From NCBI GenBank assembly GCA_963169105.1, contig OY720643.1:99148848-99212847 (forward strand): a stretch of DNA of 64,000 nucleotides, read 5' to 3'. The translations under genes and the position numbers were made by a program. Every line of letters begins with the position of its first letter. Positions within the stretch are counted from its first letter, which is position 1. Positions 10,313 through 22,817 of the stretch are shown here, piece by piece. Origin of the DNA: Ceriagrion tenellum (lineage: Eukaryota; Arthropoda; Insecta; Odonata; Coenagrionidae). The notes beneath the pieces were generated by a model. It did no database searches. It was not told the DNA's origin and saw nothing but the letters and a program-made list of their open reading frames with translations.

Positions 10313-13110
10313 GTCGTAGTGCTGTGAGCGATACCGATCCGTGACGCCATCCAGTTTGCAATGACGTGTTTCCACACCGCCTAGGGTGCGCAATATTTTA
10401 TACGAAATACTTCAAATTTATAGCATAGTACTCCGATAACATTCATGAGCCGTTATTGTAACATTACGTACTTCAAATGGAACTTTAAAATAACGCATTT
10501 TCCCATCTAGCATATCATATGTAGCCTTTGTGACGGTTATAATACGGTTCACTCTAAATTGAAGAGGTTGAAAGACTAAAATTCTGTTCATTGCAGGACG
10601 TCTACGTGGGTCCCTGCTGATTAAAGATCGCGTCGTTGACTCTAGGTTACGCAATATGTAACGGAAAATGCAAAAATTACTTATTACTTTTGGAGTTATA
10701 TTTTTATCAACCATTTTTTTCTCGACCTCGAGCTCATAAAGCTGAAAACCCATTTCCCGAATTCTCACCTAAGAGTCTAGTTTCACGTAATATAGGCTTT
10801 ATCATCATTAATGGTTCTCGATGTCATTCTCGCGACGTCTCCCAGTAAGTTACCCACGATGCGCAGAATGCCGTGTGCTAGCCGGTATTTGCCGCGTTCC
10901 ATCAAGATGTACTTTGTGCTCGATTCTCTGTCGTCGCAACAGTTTTGAATCTTTTCTTACGTGAAGGGATTTAAGTTGTTTAAGGCGCAGGACTCAGTTC
11001 TTTACCACGCAACAAAATCTATGCCAACAGTCACGAGATAAACTGAATTCTACCAATACTCATGTGCTGCTGAAATATTTTCCATGATTTCAACCCTTTA
11101 ATTTGAAAAAAAATACAGTAAAACTAAAATATGCGATAATGTTTTCAATACATCTTTTTTCAACAGCCAAATAAACCGATTGCTCTTCCATGTCTATTGG
11201 CCTTACATATTTTAACATGAGTTCCTGTTGACATTTTTTTATATTTAAAAAAATACCATAAAATTTGCCTTAACTCCATCGCCATCCAGAATGATTGGGA
11301 AATTATACTTTAATATTATGGCGAATAAAATTCTTCATTTCTCTAAATTTCAGCCATCCTCTTTATTAAAGTTAGCGATAAAGAGTAGAAAAGTCAGGTT
11401 CTGAGGTATATAAAAATTATAGGATTCTATTTTTTACCGTATGTGGCCAGAATAGGAATTTGATTTCATTGATCGTAATTTTACCGTAAGCGAAACTATT
11501 CTCTTAAATCATATTCGTATTTAATGTAAAATTAAATCCTCTTGTCAGAAGTATTTAGCAGAAATACAGTAGCATGAGTGAAGCTGTATTTTAGACCAAC
11601 TTAATGATTTAAAACCCTAAATATTTGAATTATTGGGATAACTCACTCTATAGTTTACTTTGATATTGATTGACAAAAACGCCTAAATGGCCGCAGGGTT
11701 TTCGCGTAAAATTTTTCACGGATGCCAGCAAATTAATTTTTAAGATAGCAAAATATATGAAATCATTTTACCGATAGATTACCGATTTACAGTACCATCT
11801 CAGCGCCATATATCCTTTATGCTGGAGTTTTTTCTAGTGGAACAACCGTACAATAGTAAAAAAATGTAAATTGCTCGTTTGTAAACGAAATTTTTTCCTT
11901 TTTGGCTAATATCTCTAAATTTAGTGTGTTTAGAAGTAATGATATTTTAAAATCGGAATGTTTATAGAGTTTAAACAAATCATTTTACTTGACCGAGAAT
12001 TAATCATATTAAATCATCCAATTGCCTATTATTTGTTAGAGATTGCGCAACCAAGCCATGTTAATTTTGGGTGATTTAGCTGGAGATTTGCTTGAATTAG
12101 ATGATCTTGTTTCCAGTTTGAATGGCAGCGTTGGAGTCGCTGACGTCCGTAATGGACTTCACTCTGTCATTACTCCTACGTTTTTGCCTCAGAATGAATG
12201 ATTATTTCATAATTTCCAACTTATACTAATCCATATAATGAAGTAACTTATGTAATATACTCAATTGTGTATTCCGCTCTAATATGGGAGTTATTTTATT
12301 TTTGATCTCATAAGCAACATGAAACTTTTTTTACGGAAGTCGTCAGACTATGATATTACTTCAAATTAAATACAATGAATTTGGCCTCATTATGATCATT
12401 TTGATGATACGGTACTCATACTTCGAGAAACACCGAAATGTCAGCGGCTTCCCGCCCTATTTGTCCAAAATTCTTCCAAAAAATGGAATATGGTTCGTTT
12501 ACATAGAAATTGGTACACCTGTGAGTCCCCAGGGAGACTTAAGTAAAAAAATTAGGACATTTTAACGCATTTACTACATCAGACGTTTAACGGTATATTT
12601 CAAACGTATGCTTTCTACTCCATCTTCCTTTCTGCTCTTTGCCGGTTCCGTCTTCATTTTCACCGCATAGTCCTTGGTCTTTTGATTCTTCTTTTTCCCT
12701 CATGGAGTATAGATGGAGTCTTTGGAATTATCTGTCTTCACATTCGCATTGTATGTTCTTTTTATTTTGCTTTGTATTTTTCTATTTTTGTACCGGGTAC
12801 GAGGCTATTCTTTTGCTTCTATTTTCCTCAGTCTACAGCCTTTCAGTTCTTGGAGGAATTACATTTCCGATATTCCTCTTTGTTGTAAGTCCTTTGGTCT
12901 CGTTATCCGACATACTTAGCATGCATAGCATATTGTGAATTTTTACCTTTAAAAACTATTTTAAAGAAATCATTTAATACTCACTGTTATATATTTTCTC
13001 AGATTCTTAATAATACTACTTCTGTTCTGAAAGTTATTTTAGTGTACGGCTTAAAATTATAAGCTTTGCTAAATCTCTTTCGTTGTGTTTATTTAGTAAA
13101 TTATTGAATC
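10313..13110. other. No gene seen
   Basis: Long AT-rich stretch. ORFs of 66-116 codons occur on both strands but overlap each other, lack family motifs and look like chance frames. Confidence 0.5.
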
Positions 13111-13167
13111 TAAGGTCGGAAATCTTTGTATCATTGTTGTGTTATGATACAAAGATTTCCGACCTTA
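13111..13167 (+). repeat. Perfect 24-bp inverted repeat (hairpin), 9-base loop
   Basis: TAAGGTCGGAAATCTTTGTA plus TCAT (13111-13134) is exactly complementary to 13144-13167, with loop 13135-13143. The stem does not extend outward. Possible identities are a small foldback element, a precursor of a small RNA, or a local inverted duplication. The perfect pairing and short loop are unlike a typical animal microRNA precursor. Confidence 0.85.
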
Positions 13168-14796
13168 ATATTGTTACAGTCACTTAATGTTTTTTCTGCT
13201 GCTCGAATTTTTAAGTTAATGTTGCAATTTGTCGGTGTTGTTGTTAAAATATTTCGCTCAATCTACTGAGAAAGGAGGCAAAATTTATCGAACAACATGC
13301 GTTGGTCTATCGTGCTTTATCCACCATAAATTCTTGTATTTCCAAAATTCTCTGCTACTGTTACATTCATTCGCCATCCAGAGCTCGGGTAGTTTTGCTG
13401 AAAGGGACTTAAGCGATGAGCTTGAAGAGGTGGGCGGGAAGCTACTTGAAGCGTGCTAAAGCCAATCAGTCAAGCCATAAGGTTTTGGAATAAGAAATAA
13501 AACAGAATGAGAAAAGGAAGGGGGATTGTAGCACTGGAGAAAGTTTCTCAGGGAATTCGGAGAATGAGGCAGTTTTCCCTTCCTAATCTCTTTGACTACC
13601 TGATTCACCCCATATTCTTCATCTCCGCCCCAATTCTCTTCCGTCAGAACTCCATTATAACTCAAATTACCGTTTAATTTCGCGTATCCACGTGTCTTGG
13701 CCGTCATATGGAAAGGTTTCTCCTGTAATTAAATTTGTCAATGCCAGCGAGGTTAAGATTGCTAATACTCCTGCTCGTGAGATTAGGGTTTACCTGTCGA
13801 TTATGAAGCTAAGTTAAAATCAGTGTGGAGGAGACTTATTCTATTTCTATGCTAATGGTTAAAAGGATTGCTAACTGCTCATAATGAGTCAGTATATTTA
13901 GTGTGTTTGAGAGCCTATTAGCTGCTCTGTAATCGAAAAAGTAAGTATTCCCCGGCCGTAATTTTAACAGAGCACGGAAAGTAAGAAAGGCAGGTTCAAA
14001 AATATTAGGTTCATAATTAGGAAAGATAATGTCCTTAGAAAGATAGTGTTCTCAGGGTAAAAATAAGTAAAGCCAAATCTTCCAAACTTCAAATAAATGG
14101 TAAACTCGCACTGCCACAATTTACGACAAGTCACCGAGCGTAAGAGTATTTTTCATTGTTCAATCTATTTTTATTTTACACGCGTGAAAAAGGTGGTCCA
14201 CTTCTAAGAAAACCTTTTCAACTCTATATTGTACGTGTGAGTGAAATTCTTTAGGGTAACTGTAACATGACACACCCGCGTGATCGAGAGTTTGCATTTA
14301 ACTGTTCAGTCCTTTTTACCTCACATCAATGCGATTGTGTGAGTTTTACTCCCCTCTTTTGAATTTTGGGTGATTTCACTGACCTTAATGCTTTATCATC
14401 TAGATGTCCATACCCGCCAGGAATTACTTAGAGCTGATTGAATAGTCGAATCTTATTGTGTCCATTGATAGAGATATAATTGATTAGGTAGGATTATTAC
14501 AGCGATTGAATTTTTACCTGATATACAGCTTTGTTTGTATAACACTTAAATTTGTAAGGAATACAATCGGATACACTTATATTCAAAGTATGCATTATTT
14601 TATGTATGTTATTCATTTTTCAGTAAGAGTTAGTCGTAAATGAAATAATAATTATTATCTTATCAATGGATACAATTCAAAATACGGTATTAAGTACATA
14701 ATTCGCAGCAACTTGGTCGTATTTAAAATCAATGATATGCTCGGACTCAAAATTCAAGGATATATAATAATATAGAAAGCTATCGATTTTTCGTTG
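13168..14796. other. No gene seen
   Basis: AT-rich sequence with two short chance ORFs at 13229-13459 (+) and 13456-13707 (-). Nothing is recognised. Confidence 0.5.
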
Positions 14797-14845
14797 ACAT
14801 TAATGATAACACTTACCTATGTTTTGCCACATTTTTATTTGCTAT

Positions 14846-14880
14846 GACCAGGGTTTCGACGATCGACATCATCTTCAGGT
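14846..14880 (-). ncRNA. Hammerhead-ribozyme-like motif (minus-strand copy)
   Basis: On the minus strand, CTGAAGA (14878-14872) is followed by U, stem II GAUGUCGAUCGUC (weak pairing at its base compared with the other arm), and GAAA (14857-14854), then CCCTGGTC with a GUC triplet. It is the inverted partner of the plus copy and slightly more decayed. Confidence 0.5.
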
Positions 14881-14888
14881 GAATCTTG

Positions 14889-14925
14889 AGCTGAAGATGA
14901 CGTCGAACGTCGAAACCCGGGTCGT
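14889..14925 (+). ncRNA. Hammerhead-ribozyme-like motif (plus-strand copy)
   Basis: The core CTGAAGA (14891-14897) matches CUGANGA exactly. One extra U (14898) follows, then stem II GACGU/ACGUC (14899-14903 with 14907-14911, 3-base loop), GAAA (14912-14915) and a GUC triplet (14921-14923) where cleavage would occur. A very short stem III (ACC/GGU) is possible. Stem I is not evident locally. The extra base between A9 and stem II departs from the strict consensus; an insertion at that site is known in a natural viroid hammerhead. Confidence 0.6.
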
Positions 14926-14976
14926 AGCAAATATAAATATGTGGAAAAACAAAGTAAAGTGTAATCTTTACAATGT

Positions 14977-17900
14977 TAACAGATTCCACCAAGTTACTCC
15001 TGATAGTACCAACCATTGACCTAAAATTATGTTGGACAAAGTATTAGAAAATATGTGCGTAATGCTTTCCTATTCCCTATACCTGTTAACAAACGTTCAT
15101 TCTTAGAATGGGCCATCTATCTGGTTACATAAGAATGGATGTAGGTATGTATGCATGATACTGCATAACTTATTATTGGATTGGTATGTTTGATACCTCA
15201 TAACTCTGGAACGCCTTCAGCAATGAAACTTGATATGCATATGATCTAATATCTAAAAAAGGAATGTGGCTGTAAAACTTAGGGGTACGCAGGGGGTGAC
15301 TCATAAATGCCGGTAAAGTTATTGAAATCAGAGGTGAGATTTTTCAAAATGTTTTTGTTAATTATTTGCAATCAAGATATAGGATTGCAAATTCTCTTTA
15401 TCGGATGGAAGAAAGGCTGAAAGATTTAATTATTGCAATTGATTTAGAGATAATATCATAAAGAATCCCCTCCATCGTACTTCTCATACTTGAGTGAGGA
15501 GATGATTGTCAGTAGACAGTGTAGTGTATAAAGGTGGTGGACATGGGACGGGAAACTCCAAAACATTCATAGAGAGAAATTGGGGAAAGAATTGTTATTC
15601 ACGACTTCACTCGGAAAATAGCCTTAAATAAAAACTAGTATTTGTGAATATAGTTATTTAATAGTGGACTACTCTGCAATTGGACGTCTTGAATTCAATA
15701 GGTGTAACAATTTTAAAGAATAGCTGAAAGGATGGTAGGAAGAAAATTAGCATACATTGTTTCATATTTATATTTTATTAATTGAAATTAATTTCCCCCC
15801 TATTTTTTCTTTCTACCAAGCCCGTGTTCTTCTAGCAATTTATTAAGAATATTAAGATGAGGGAAAATGAATATCCCCAGCGACTTTTGATAGAATTGCG
15901 TCCCTTCTCGAGCAGAAAAGCGCAACTGACTATCAAAAACGTTTTCCCATATTATCTTGATATATTAATACAATTGCTATCCATTGCTGACTACTATTGG
16001 CTATTTTATAAATAAATCCTTTTTATATTGTAAAACCGTGCATTTTGATGTTTGTAATGAAATAATCCCTACGTCTCAATTCAATTCCCATAAATAATTT
16101 AATATATTAAAATCCATCGTCCAACGTTATAGTAGTGATACTAAATTAATTTTAAATGTAGCATGCGTCTTTAGTAGAATTTTATTTTTTATCGACTGAA
16201 ATTCTTAGTTGCTTTTTTTAGTTTGTTAGTGCTTGATTCATTCCTGGTTGTTAATGCTGAAGTAAAACGTTTTATAATAGTATTTTTCTAAATGCTATAT
16301 TTTCTCTACTTGTATTTCATTGATAATTCATATTTTCTTCAGCAGAATATAGGTCTCGTGGAATCATGAATCTCATTATTATTATCAGTTATTATCTCTT
16401 CATTATGTGCATTACACATTCAAATATGGAAATTGGGAATAGGATTGAAGCTCATATAAGGACACGCATAGGTTTCGAGCGGATGTAGGTCGAATTATAA
16501 CTGACAAAATTTCATACCGATGAGGAAATAACGTGTATAACTTTCCAAAAGCTATCATCTCTCGAGGAAAAAAGATATTTATTCGGAGTTGTTGTGTAGA
16601 GTGAAATAATAACTAATGCCATCAATTTTTAAAGCTCGCAAAATGAAATCTTTCTTCACCAACTCCAGCGTTCTCAGGGTTTCCGCGCAAGATGTGGTCC
16701 AACTGATGCGGAATAAGCCCTCCCTTGAACTTGTTCATTCCAACTTTTCCCCACTTTTCCCGCCTTAAAGTTAGTTTAAGCAGCGCTTTCGATGATTTGA
16801 CAGTGTATTTTGAGGAGAATAAGGAACACAGCAACAAAAGCTTCCACGAAAAATTTCGGAGCGCGGAGGGAGACCTAACCAGTAAGAGCCACCTTGAGGG
16901 ACTAAGTTTCCCAACTATTTAACTTGTAAGGTGCCTCATAACAGACGTCTCTTCATGGAAGAAGTCATCGCTCTCCATTTGGCTGGAAAGGCTGCTAGTC
17001 AGTTGCGCTCGGGGCGTTCGGTTGAGCAAACATTTGATGAGGGCACGGCTTCTATTACATGAATGCATTTGTAGGGAATATTGTATTATTATATATGTAT
17101 TATTATTCACACGGAAGTGATGAGAATTGGCACGGAACTATGTGGTAGAAGTAATGAAATGTTTCCTGGCAAAATAACTATCATCTACAGCCATAAATCA
17201 AAGATTGGCTTGATGAGCTTTTACAGATAATACTTTAAAATGTAATGTGTATCAACTTGGAATTAACTGTTGAGAAATCTGTATTTTTGATAATTCTGTA
17301 AAACTCTGGTGACACTTGGGCTTGTTGATATTTATCAATTAAAATAAAAGGGTGTCGGGATATATTTCTGCTAAATATAGGAAATACTTAAAAAACATTT
17401 TCACAGATAAATGGACATCAGTTAACATATTTACATAGACTGGGAATTATCCTGAATGTGGCGGCTCCTAAGTATTCCTCTGAATGAAAATTTATCAAAT
17501 ATGTATATCGTTTAACGAAAGACAGGAAATGGTTGATATTTTCCATATGTGGGTGTAAAGAAAAATGTATTTCATGAAGAGGAAGGTAAGAATGTGAAAG
17601 GAGTGAGTGCGCGGTACGGCCGACGAGGTAAAGTCGCTGGTGTAAAGAGATAGCGTACGGCAAAGGATTGTTTAAGGCCTGTTGTTTACAAGGACAATAT
17701 TGGGAATGCGGGGAAGGGGAAGCAAGTGACTATGCTTTAAGGATCGTGTAATGAAAGGTAAGACGTATCTTGAATTGAAGAAAGATATCAAACAATAAAA
17801 TAGTTTCCTTCACTGATCCAAATCTATAGAATTAGTACTGTTATTTTTCTACCTTCCTCAACCGTTAGATTGTCGTAATAAATAATAAATTATTATCTGA

Positions 17901-19079
17901 AAGACTTAAATGCAAGATTCAGGAAAAAATATGTGTGAGAGGAATCATTTAGTAGGGAATTGGCCATACGGACGCCCCATCAATTGTTATAAATGTAGCA
18001 GTTCATATCCACTTTTTACAGGTGTTATTCGGACCTTTTTCTCTGTTGCTTTGTGAATACATGATAAAATACATAAAATTGTTAATGCTACCCATTTCAT
18101 TGGTTAAGTATTCATGATTTAAATTTTTACTGTTACCTCAATCTCATGTCTTTTACTATTTGCATTAATTGTTGTGCCCTTTAACCACCGGGCATATACC
18201 CTGATAAATATGTTTCCTCAGGTTTGAATCTACTGAGCCAGAGAAATCATTTATTAATTTCAACTAAAACATCAAAGCAATGGAGGGAAGTGTCCAAAAG
18301 TGTCCGAAACTTCTGTAAAATTTCTTAGCATTTTCGACTTTCTCCAAGTACGCCCAAAACTGTGTAGTTCTTATAATATAGTATGTCCAAATGTAACGAA
18401 TTTACCCGCCTTTTTCAAATAGATGGCAACTTCAAGGACTTTTCCCAATGTTCACAGATAAGGAGGTGATGTTACCCTTCCATTTTACCCGAACCTTATC
18501 TACCGTTTACCCGTAGTTGAACATCTTTTTGATAGCAGGGAGTTCCAACGTGCCTCTACAGTTCCATCCACTCCTATTCTCTCCCCCAATTCTCCGCAAT
18601 CGCGCCTTCCTTCTCACCTCGGCGTATCGAAACCGATTTCGTCCCACCTTACTCAACCCTGTTCTTTTCCCTTGCACGTTTCACCCCGGCGTCGACCTCC
18701 TCCCCCCGTCTACCCCTTCCCCTTCCCGATCAGGCAGACAACCCCTCCCAATTTAGTCGGAGGGTAGGAAAGTGAACGCGAGGTCGTGCTCAAAGAAGCG
18801 CGTCATGGGATAAAGGTGAATGATGGAAGGTGCAAATAAAGAAAAAAAGGAAGAATGAAGATTGAGTAGTGTGTGTTTGATATTTTCTTTTTTATTTCTT
18901 CTTCTCCCGTCTTATTCTCCAAGATGTGCGTAGAAGGCGATCCTCTTGGGAAGGAGGCAATGCTAGGGGTTAGTAGACAGCCCTCTCTTGAGATTGGTGC
19001 GAATATGGGGGCTGGGAAAGAGGTGTGGCGGAATATTTTATACTTGACGGATGCGTCAGAGGCGTAAGGACGCCAATGT
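14977..19079. other. No gene seen; repeat-like patch at 15120-15330
   Basis: AT-rich DNA with scattered short ORFs. At 15120-15330 the strings ATGTAGGTATGTATGC, CATAACTCTGGAACG and ATGAAACTTGATATGCAT resemble a widespread class of arthropod interspersed repeats, but no boundaries can be set. From 18540 to 18780 the plus strand is C-rich with a chance 79-codon ORF. Confidence 0.45.
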
Positions 19080-19089
19080 TACACGCTAG

Positions 19090-19390
19090 GTGTAGATTAC
19101 TTGAAAATTTCTGAGCAAGCGAGTTTCCGTAAAACACTGAGAGTATTATTTTTAAGAGACACTCTTTATTGGTCGTTCTATCCTGAGATTGGTTAACTGC
19201 AGCCTTATAATATTTCCCATCCAATACAAGGCACCTTACTTGCTGGTAGCTCATCCTATGTACTTTTCTCTTTATTTGGTCCATGCACTTATTCCTCTCT
19301 CTTCCTCTCGAGTTTTCCCCCATTCTACCTTCAATTATGTTCTTCTAAAACTCTTGGCTGTCCAATCCATCTGGTTCTTCTTTTCTAAAT
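19090..19390 (-). pseudogene. C-terminal tail of the interrupted LINE
   Basis: Left of the SINE the minus strand reads MGENSRGRERNKCMDQIKRK and RMSYQQVRCL, like the basic (R/G-rich) C-terminal stretch that follows CWRRMLKIKW in this LINE group. The LINE sequence is therefore continuous if the SINE is removed. Confidence 0.7.
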
Positions 19391-19603
19391 GGTGCCGGCC
19401 TCGGTGGCGGCGGGGTAAAGTCCTCGGATAAAAATCCTCGCCTGCCAAACCGAAGGTCGCGGGTTCGAGTCCCGCCGGGGTAGGATATTTACACCTCCCT
19501 GGGCATGCTTGTGAGTGTTCGTCATAATTGAGTTAATTGTAAGAGAGGACTGTACTGGCCTAAATTCGCTCGAAATAAAAGACAAATTATTATTATTATT
19601 ATA
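19391..19603 (+). mobile_element. tRNA-derived SINE with (TTA)n tail
   Basis: The element starts GGTGCCGGCCTCGGTGGCGG, with an A-box-like region at 19400-19415 and an exact B box GGTTCGAGTCC (19462-19472). The tRNA-like head ends at CCCGCCGGGG. A unique body follows (TTACACCTCCCTGGGC, TAATTGAGTTAATTGTAAG, GGACTGTACTGGCCTAAATT), then a TTATTATTATTATTAT tail (about 19586-19602). It sits between two halves of one LINE reading frame, so it inserted after that LINE. Target-site duplications are not obvious. It is a different family from the 9.3-kb SINE. Confidence 0.9.
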
Positions 19604-21345
19604 TCTTGTACTTCTCTCTTTTTTTAAGTTCATAATTTCTTATTTTCTCTATCCATTTTATCTTCAGCATCCTTCTCCAGCACCTAGTTTCGTTGGCTTC
19701 TTGTCTGTTCTGGTCTTCTTTTCCAATGGTCCATGCTTCCTAATCATAGAGTGACACGCTCCACACGATTGTTTTCACATGCTGTTTTCTGGTTTGTCAT
19801 CCTATCTTTTGAGCACTGCAGTTGTCTTTCCTCCCATGGACGCCTTCTTAGCTTGACCTATTCTCCGCTTGCTGTCCGTAGTATTTCTTCCGTCCCAAGT
19901 GATGGTACATTCGAGATAGGTCAAGGAATCCACTTCCTCCAATTTCTCTCCTCTCAGGGTGACTTCTACATTCAGCATTTCTCTTCCGCATACTCGGATT
20001 TCAGTCTTCGTGTTGCTTATTTTTATGTTTTATTCTTGGAAAACTGGTCCAGTAACCTTTGCAGATAATCGCGACTCCCAGTTATGACTGCGATATCATC
20101 TGCGAAGCGGAGCATGTTTATCTCATCTCCGACTATCTTAATTCCGCTCAGTCCGATTTCTTGTGCTTTCTTATGGCCTCCTTCAAGTTCATATTGAACA
20201 GTGCTGGTGATACGTTGCATCATTGTCTTACTACTTTGTTAATTTGACCATCGTTGTAATCCATTTCGAGTTTTTATAGAAGCCTCAACATCTTAATCTA
20301 CTTAAGATTGTCAAATTCTTTCTCCAGGTCCACGAATGCGACTTACACACATATACTGGCTTGTTCACATGCATGGTTTTCTCCACCATTACTCTCAGGG
20401 AGAGCATGGCCTTCCTGGTACCTCTGTTTTCCTAATGCCAAATTGGCAATCCGAGTGATTTTCTTCTATTTTCCTTTCCATCCTTCGGCTTCTTATTCGC
20501 GTAAGTACTTCTGATGCATGTGGAATTAGACTAAAGGTTCAGTTCTCCTCATACCTCTCAGTACTTTACTCCTTCGGTATCGCAATCAATTTGCTCCTTT
20601 AGAAGTCCTTTGGAAGCCTTTCGCTTTGGTTGCTATTTGTGATTTTTTCGTACTTTATCCTTAGTTTTTCTTCCGAGCGCTTTAATAGTTTCTTCGTTGG
20701 TGTTGTCTACTCCTGGTGCTTTGTTTTTGTTGAGGTATTTTACTGCTCTATAGAATTCACTCCTCAATATATATGGACCCCTGATTTCTTCATCAACCGC
20801 GCTCTCGTATTTCATTAGGTGCTCTTCCAGCGACGTTAGACCCTTTCTTTCCGTTAGAGTTCTTCGGTATATTGCTTCCATCTATTTCCAATGGCATCAC
20901 CTTCTATCAATATTTTCCCGCTCACATCCCTAATATTGGTGCTTCTCTTTATCCTCTGTCCGAAATGTTTCTTCACTAGCTTGTATGCTGTTTCGGTGTT
21001 CCCCTTCTTTAATTTTTCGTTGACTTCCTTACAATAGCTTTCGATCCGATCCTCCCTTGCCTTCTTACATTCTCGACTGACTTGGTTACTTCGCCTCTTG
21101 TAGAGGGTTTTCTGGGGCTCTTATATTTTCTTCTTTCTTCAATTAGTTTTCAAATCTCCGTCGTTATCCATAACTTCTTCGTGTTGACCGTCTTACTCAC
21201 CAGTTGTTCCTCTGTTACTTGTATGCTTGTCCTCTTCAGCTTATTCCATTTTTCCTAATTTTCCCCTTCTCCTTTATTTTCTAGTTTTTTTGACGATTGA
21301 CGCAGCAAATCTTTCTCTGTTCCCATCTTCAGCCAGTATTTTCTT
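19604..21345 (-). pseudogene. LINE reverse transcriptase, decayed
   Basis: The RT is spread over at least two frames: 20881-20633 carries the NKNKAPGVD block and 20223-20023 the FADD catalytic block (FADD replaces the commoner YADD, as in many LINEs). Further left, YLGS-type and WTIG...CWRRMLKIKW motifs occur with internal stops, for example a TAG in LYD*EAWTIG. It would have copied RNA at the nicked target site; it is non-functional now. Confidence 0.85.
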
Positions 21346-22817
21346 GTTATCATCTTAATTTTCATGTATCAAAGACGGCTCTCAGTAACTACAAGGAGGT
21401 TACTGGTTATATCCGTACCAGGATAGTTTGTACTAGTACTATACGTCTAAAACTAGGACCCTACCCTCCGCGGGAAATAATTGACCATAAAGATCATTTC
21501 TATGAAACTCACACCCTCTACTTGTGGACTACACTTTTTATTAGTGATGACATTCCTTTAGTACTTTGAGCGTATCATTACAACAAAAGTGTCATCATTA
21601 TCAAAACTTCCCGCATGATATTGTTTCCTGAATGAATCAGTTATAGAAATATGCCTTGAAGGCTAACCTATTAAGGGGTTGTGTATCTCTGGGGGTGTAA
21701 ATTTGGGAAGAGGGGGAAGTAGTGAAGAAAATATTAGAATGGACCTGGTAAGCTTTAACTCTTTTGGACTTCCATAAGCTGTTGTGAGTCTACAGGCTAC
21801 GCTAAGATTAGTTGAAAATTTCAGATTAGAAAGCCAGAAAGTTTCTGTTTAATATAGTGGATATTAACTTTAAATCGCACTCTACTAGTGCCTCTAGAAA
21901 TGTAACGCCATTTTCTGCGGACAATAAGAAAATCTCTCCATATTTCTGTCTTTATTTTTAAAATCTAAATTTCTGCCTTATTCTATCACTGCCAACTTTC
22001 TTCCATTGAATTTACTTCTTCCGTATTTGAATAATTATACGGTTGTCTTTAGAATGGTTAGCATGTTTCTTCAGTTAATATCGTTTATTGATTTATGTTG
22101 GTTGACAAAATCAACCAAAAAAACTTATCGCATCGTTCAGGCAGCCCATCATTACTCCACACCCGCAGATATTGAGGGAAGAACTGAGACGGATATACAG
22201 ATCCCGGGAGTTTGATATGGGGGAGAAATTCGATGCAACAGGGCGCACCATTAGGGCAAGAGATATAAAATTCACGGCGCCATGAATAGTAATCCCCGAT
22301 CAAAGAGCGACGGCGCGACCCGGGATGAATATTCGACGGCGACGTTTGACCTGCATTCCGAACTGATTTCACACCTGGCAGAATTTCTCTCTTTAGACGA
22401 CTCCGGTTTCGAGTAGAAGAGCCTGTGACGGATGATGTCTTGTTATGCATTCGTCCAGTTGTCACATCCTAACGGAGTTTTGAGCGACCAATTCAATTGG
22501 TGGAGATCTCACCTTTTATCGGAAGAGTTGTCAATTTCAATAAAAGTAAAAGAGAAAAAACTGGTACACTTTTATACTTATATTTATCAACTGATCATGG
22601 GTTCGACAAGTTATGTCACCAACAGAATTCACCCTGTTGATGGCATAATGTGCCGAAACCATGGTCCGTTGATCAATAATAGTGTGAAATTATACCAGGG
22701 CTATTCCTCTTTTGAATTTGGATATTTACAGCTTCTTAAAATATAGTGACAGCACTGTTTCATAGTTTTCAGTTGCAATTTAAGATTTTAATTCTTCTTT
22801 TTTTTCAGGAAATTCAG
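21346..22817. other. No gene seen; GC-denser patch at 22180-22460
   Basis: Mostly AT-rich. The 22180-22460 patch has a 126-codon minus-strand frame without recognisable motifs. Confidence 0.45.

Larger units (their letters stand above)
14797..14976. mobile_element. Inverted-repeat element with two face-to-face hammerhead-like motifs
   Basis: The arms (about 14797-14880 and 14888-14976) are imperfect reverse complements. They share, in opposite orientation, CTGAAGATGA, a stem, GTCGAAACCC, GGTC.TAGCAAAT and TGTGG.AAAACA blocks. Each arm therefore carries one hammerhead-like core, minus strand on the left and plus strand on the right. No protein is encoded. Head-to-head hammerhead pairs are compatible with debris of Penelope-like elements, whose terminal repeats carry hammerheads, or of retrozymes. 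No RT or GIY-YIG remnant was seen next to it. Confidence 0.65.
19080..21345 (-). mobile_element. 5'-truncated LINE, interrupted by a SINE
   Basis: Read on the minus strand from about 21345: a linker (KKLWITTEI, LIEERRKYK), RT strands (WKQYTEEL, LRSEFYRAVKYLNKNKAPGVD), the catalytic block NMLRFADDIAVI at about 20120-20085, the thumb (LEEVDSLTYLE, TITWDGR, RRI.QAKKA), and a C-terminal region (TIVWSVSLYD, CWRRMLKIKW). A SINE insertion at 19391-19603 interrupts it, and the last part (RRMSYQQVRCL-like) runs leftward to about 19080. No endonuclease is present, so the copy is 5'-truncated. Both outer ends are approximate. The clade is unresolved. Confidence 0.88.

Noticed and set aside
19391..19470. 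A functional tRNA gene at the SINE head
   Set aside because: A and B boxes are present, but the acceptor stem does not close and the sequence continues into a SINE body and (TTA)n tail.
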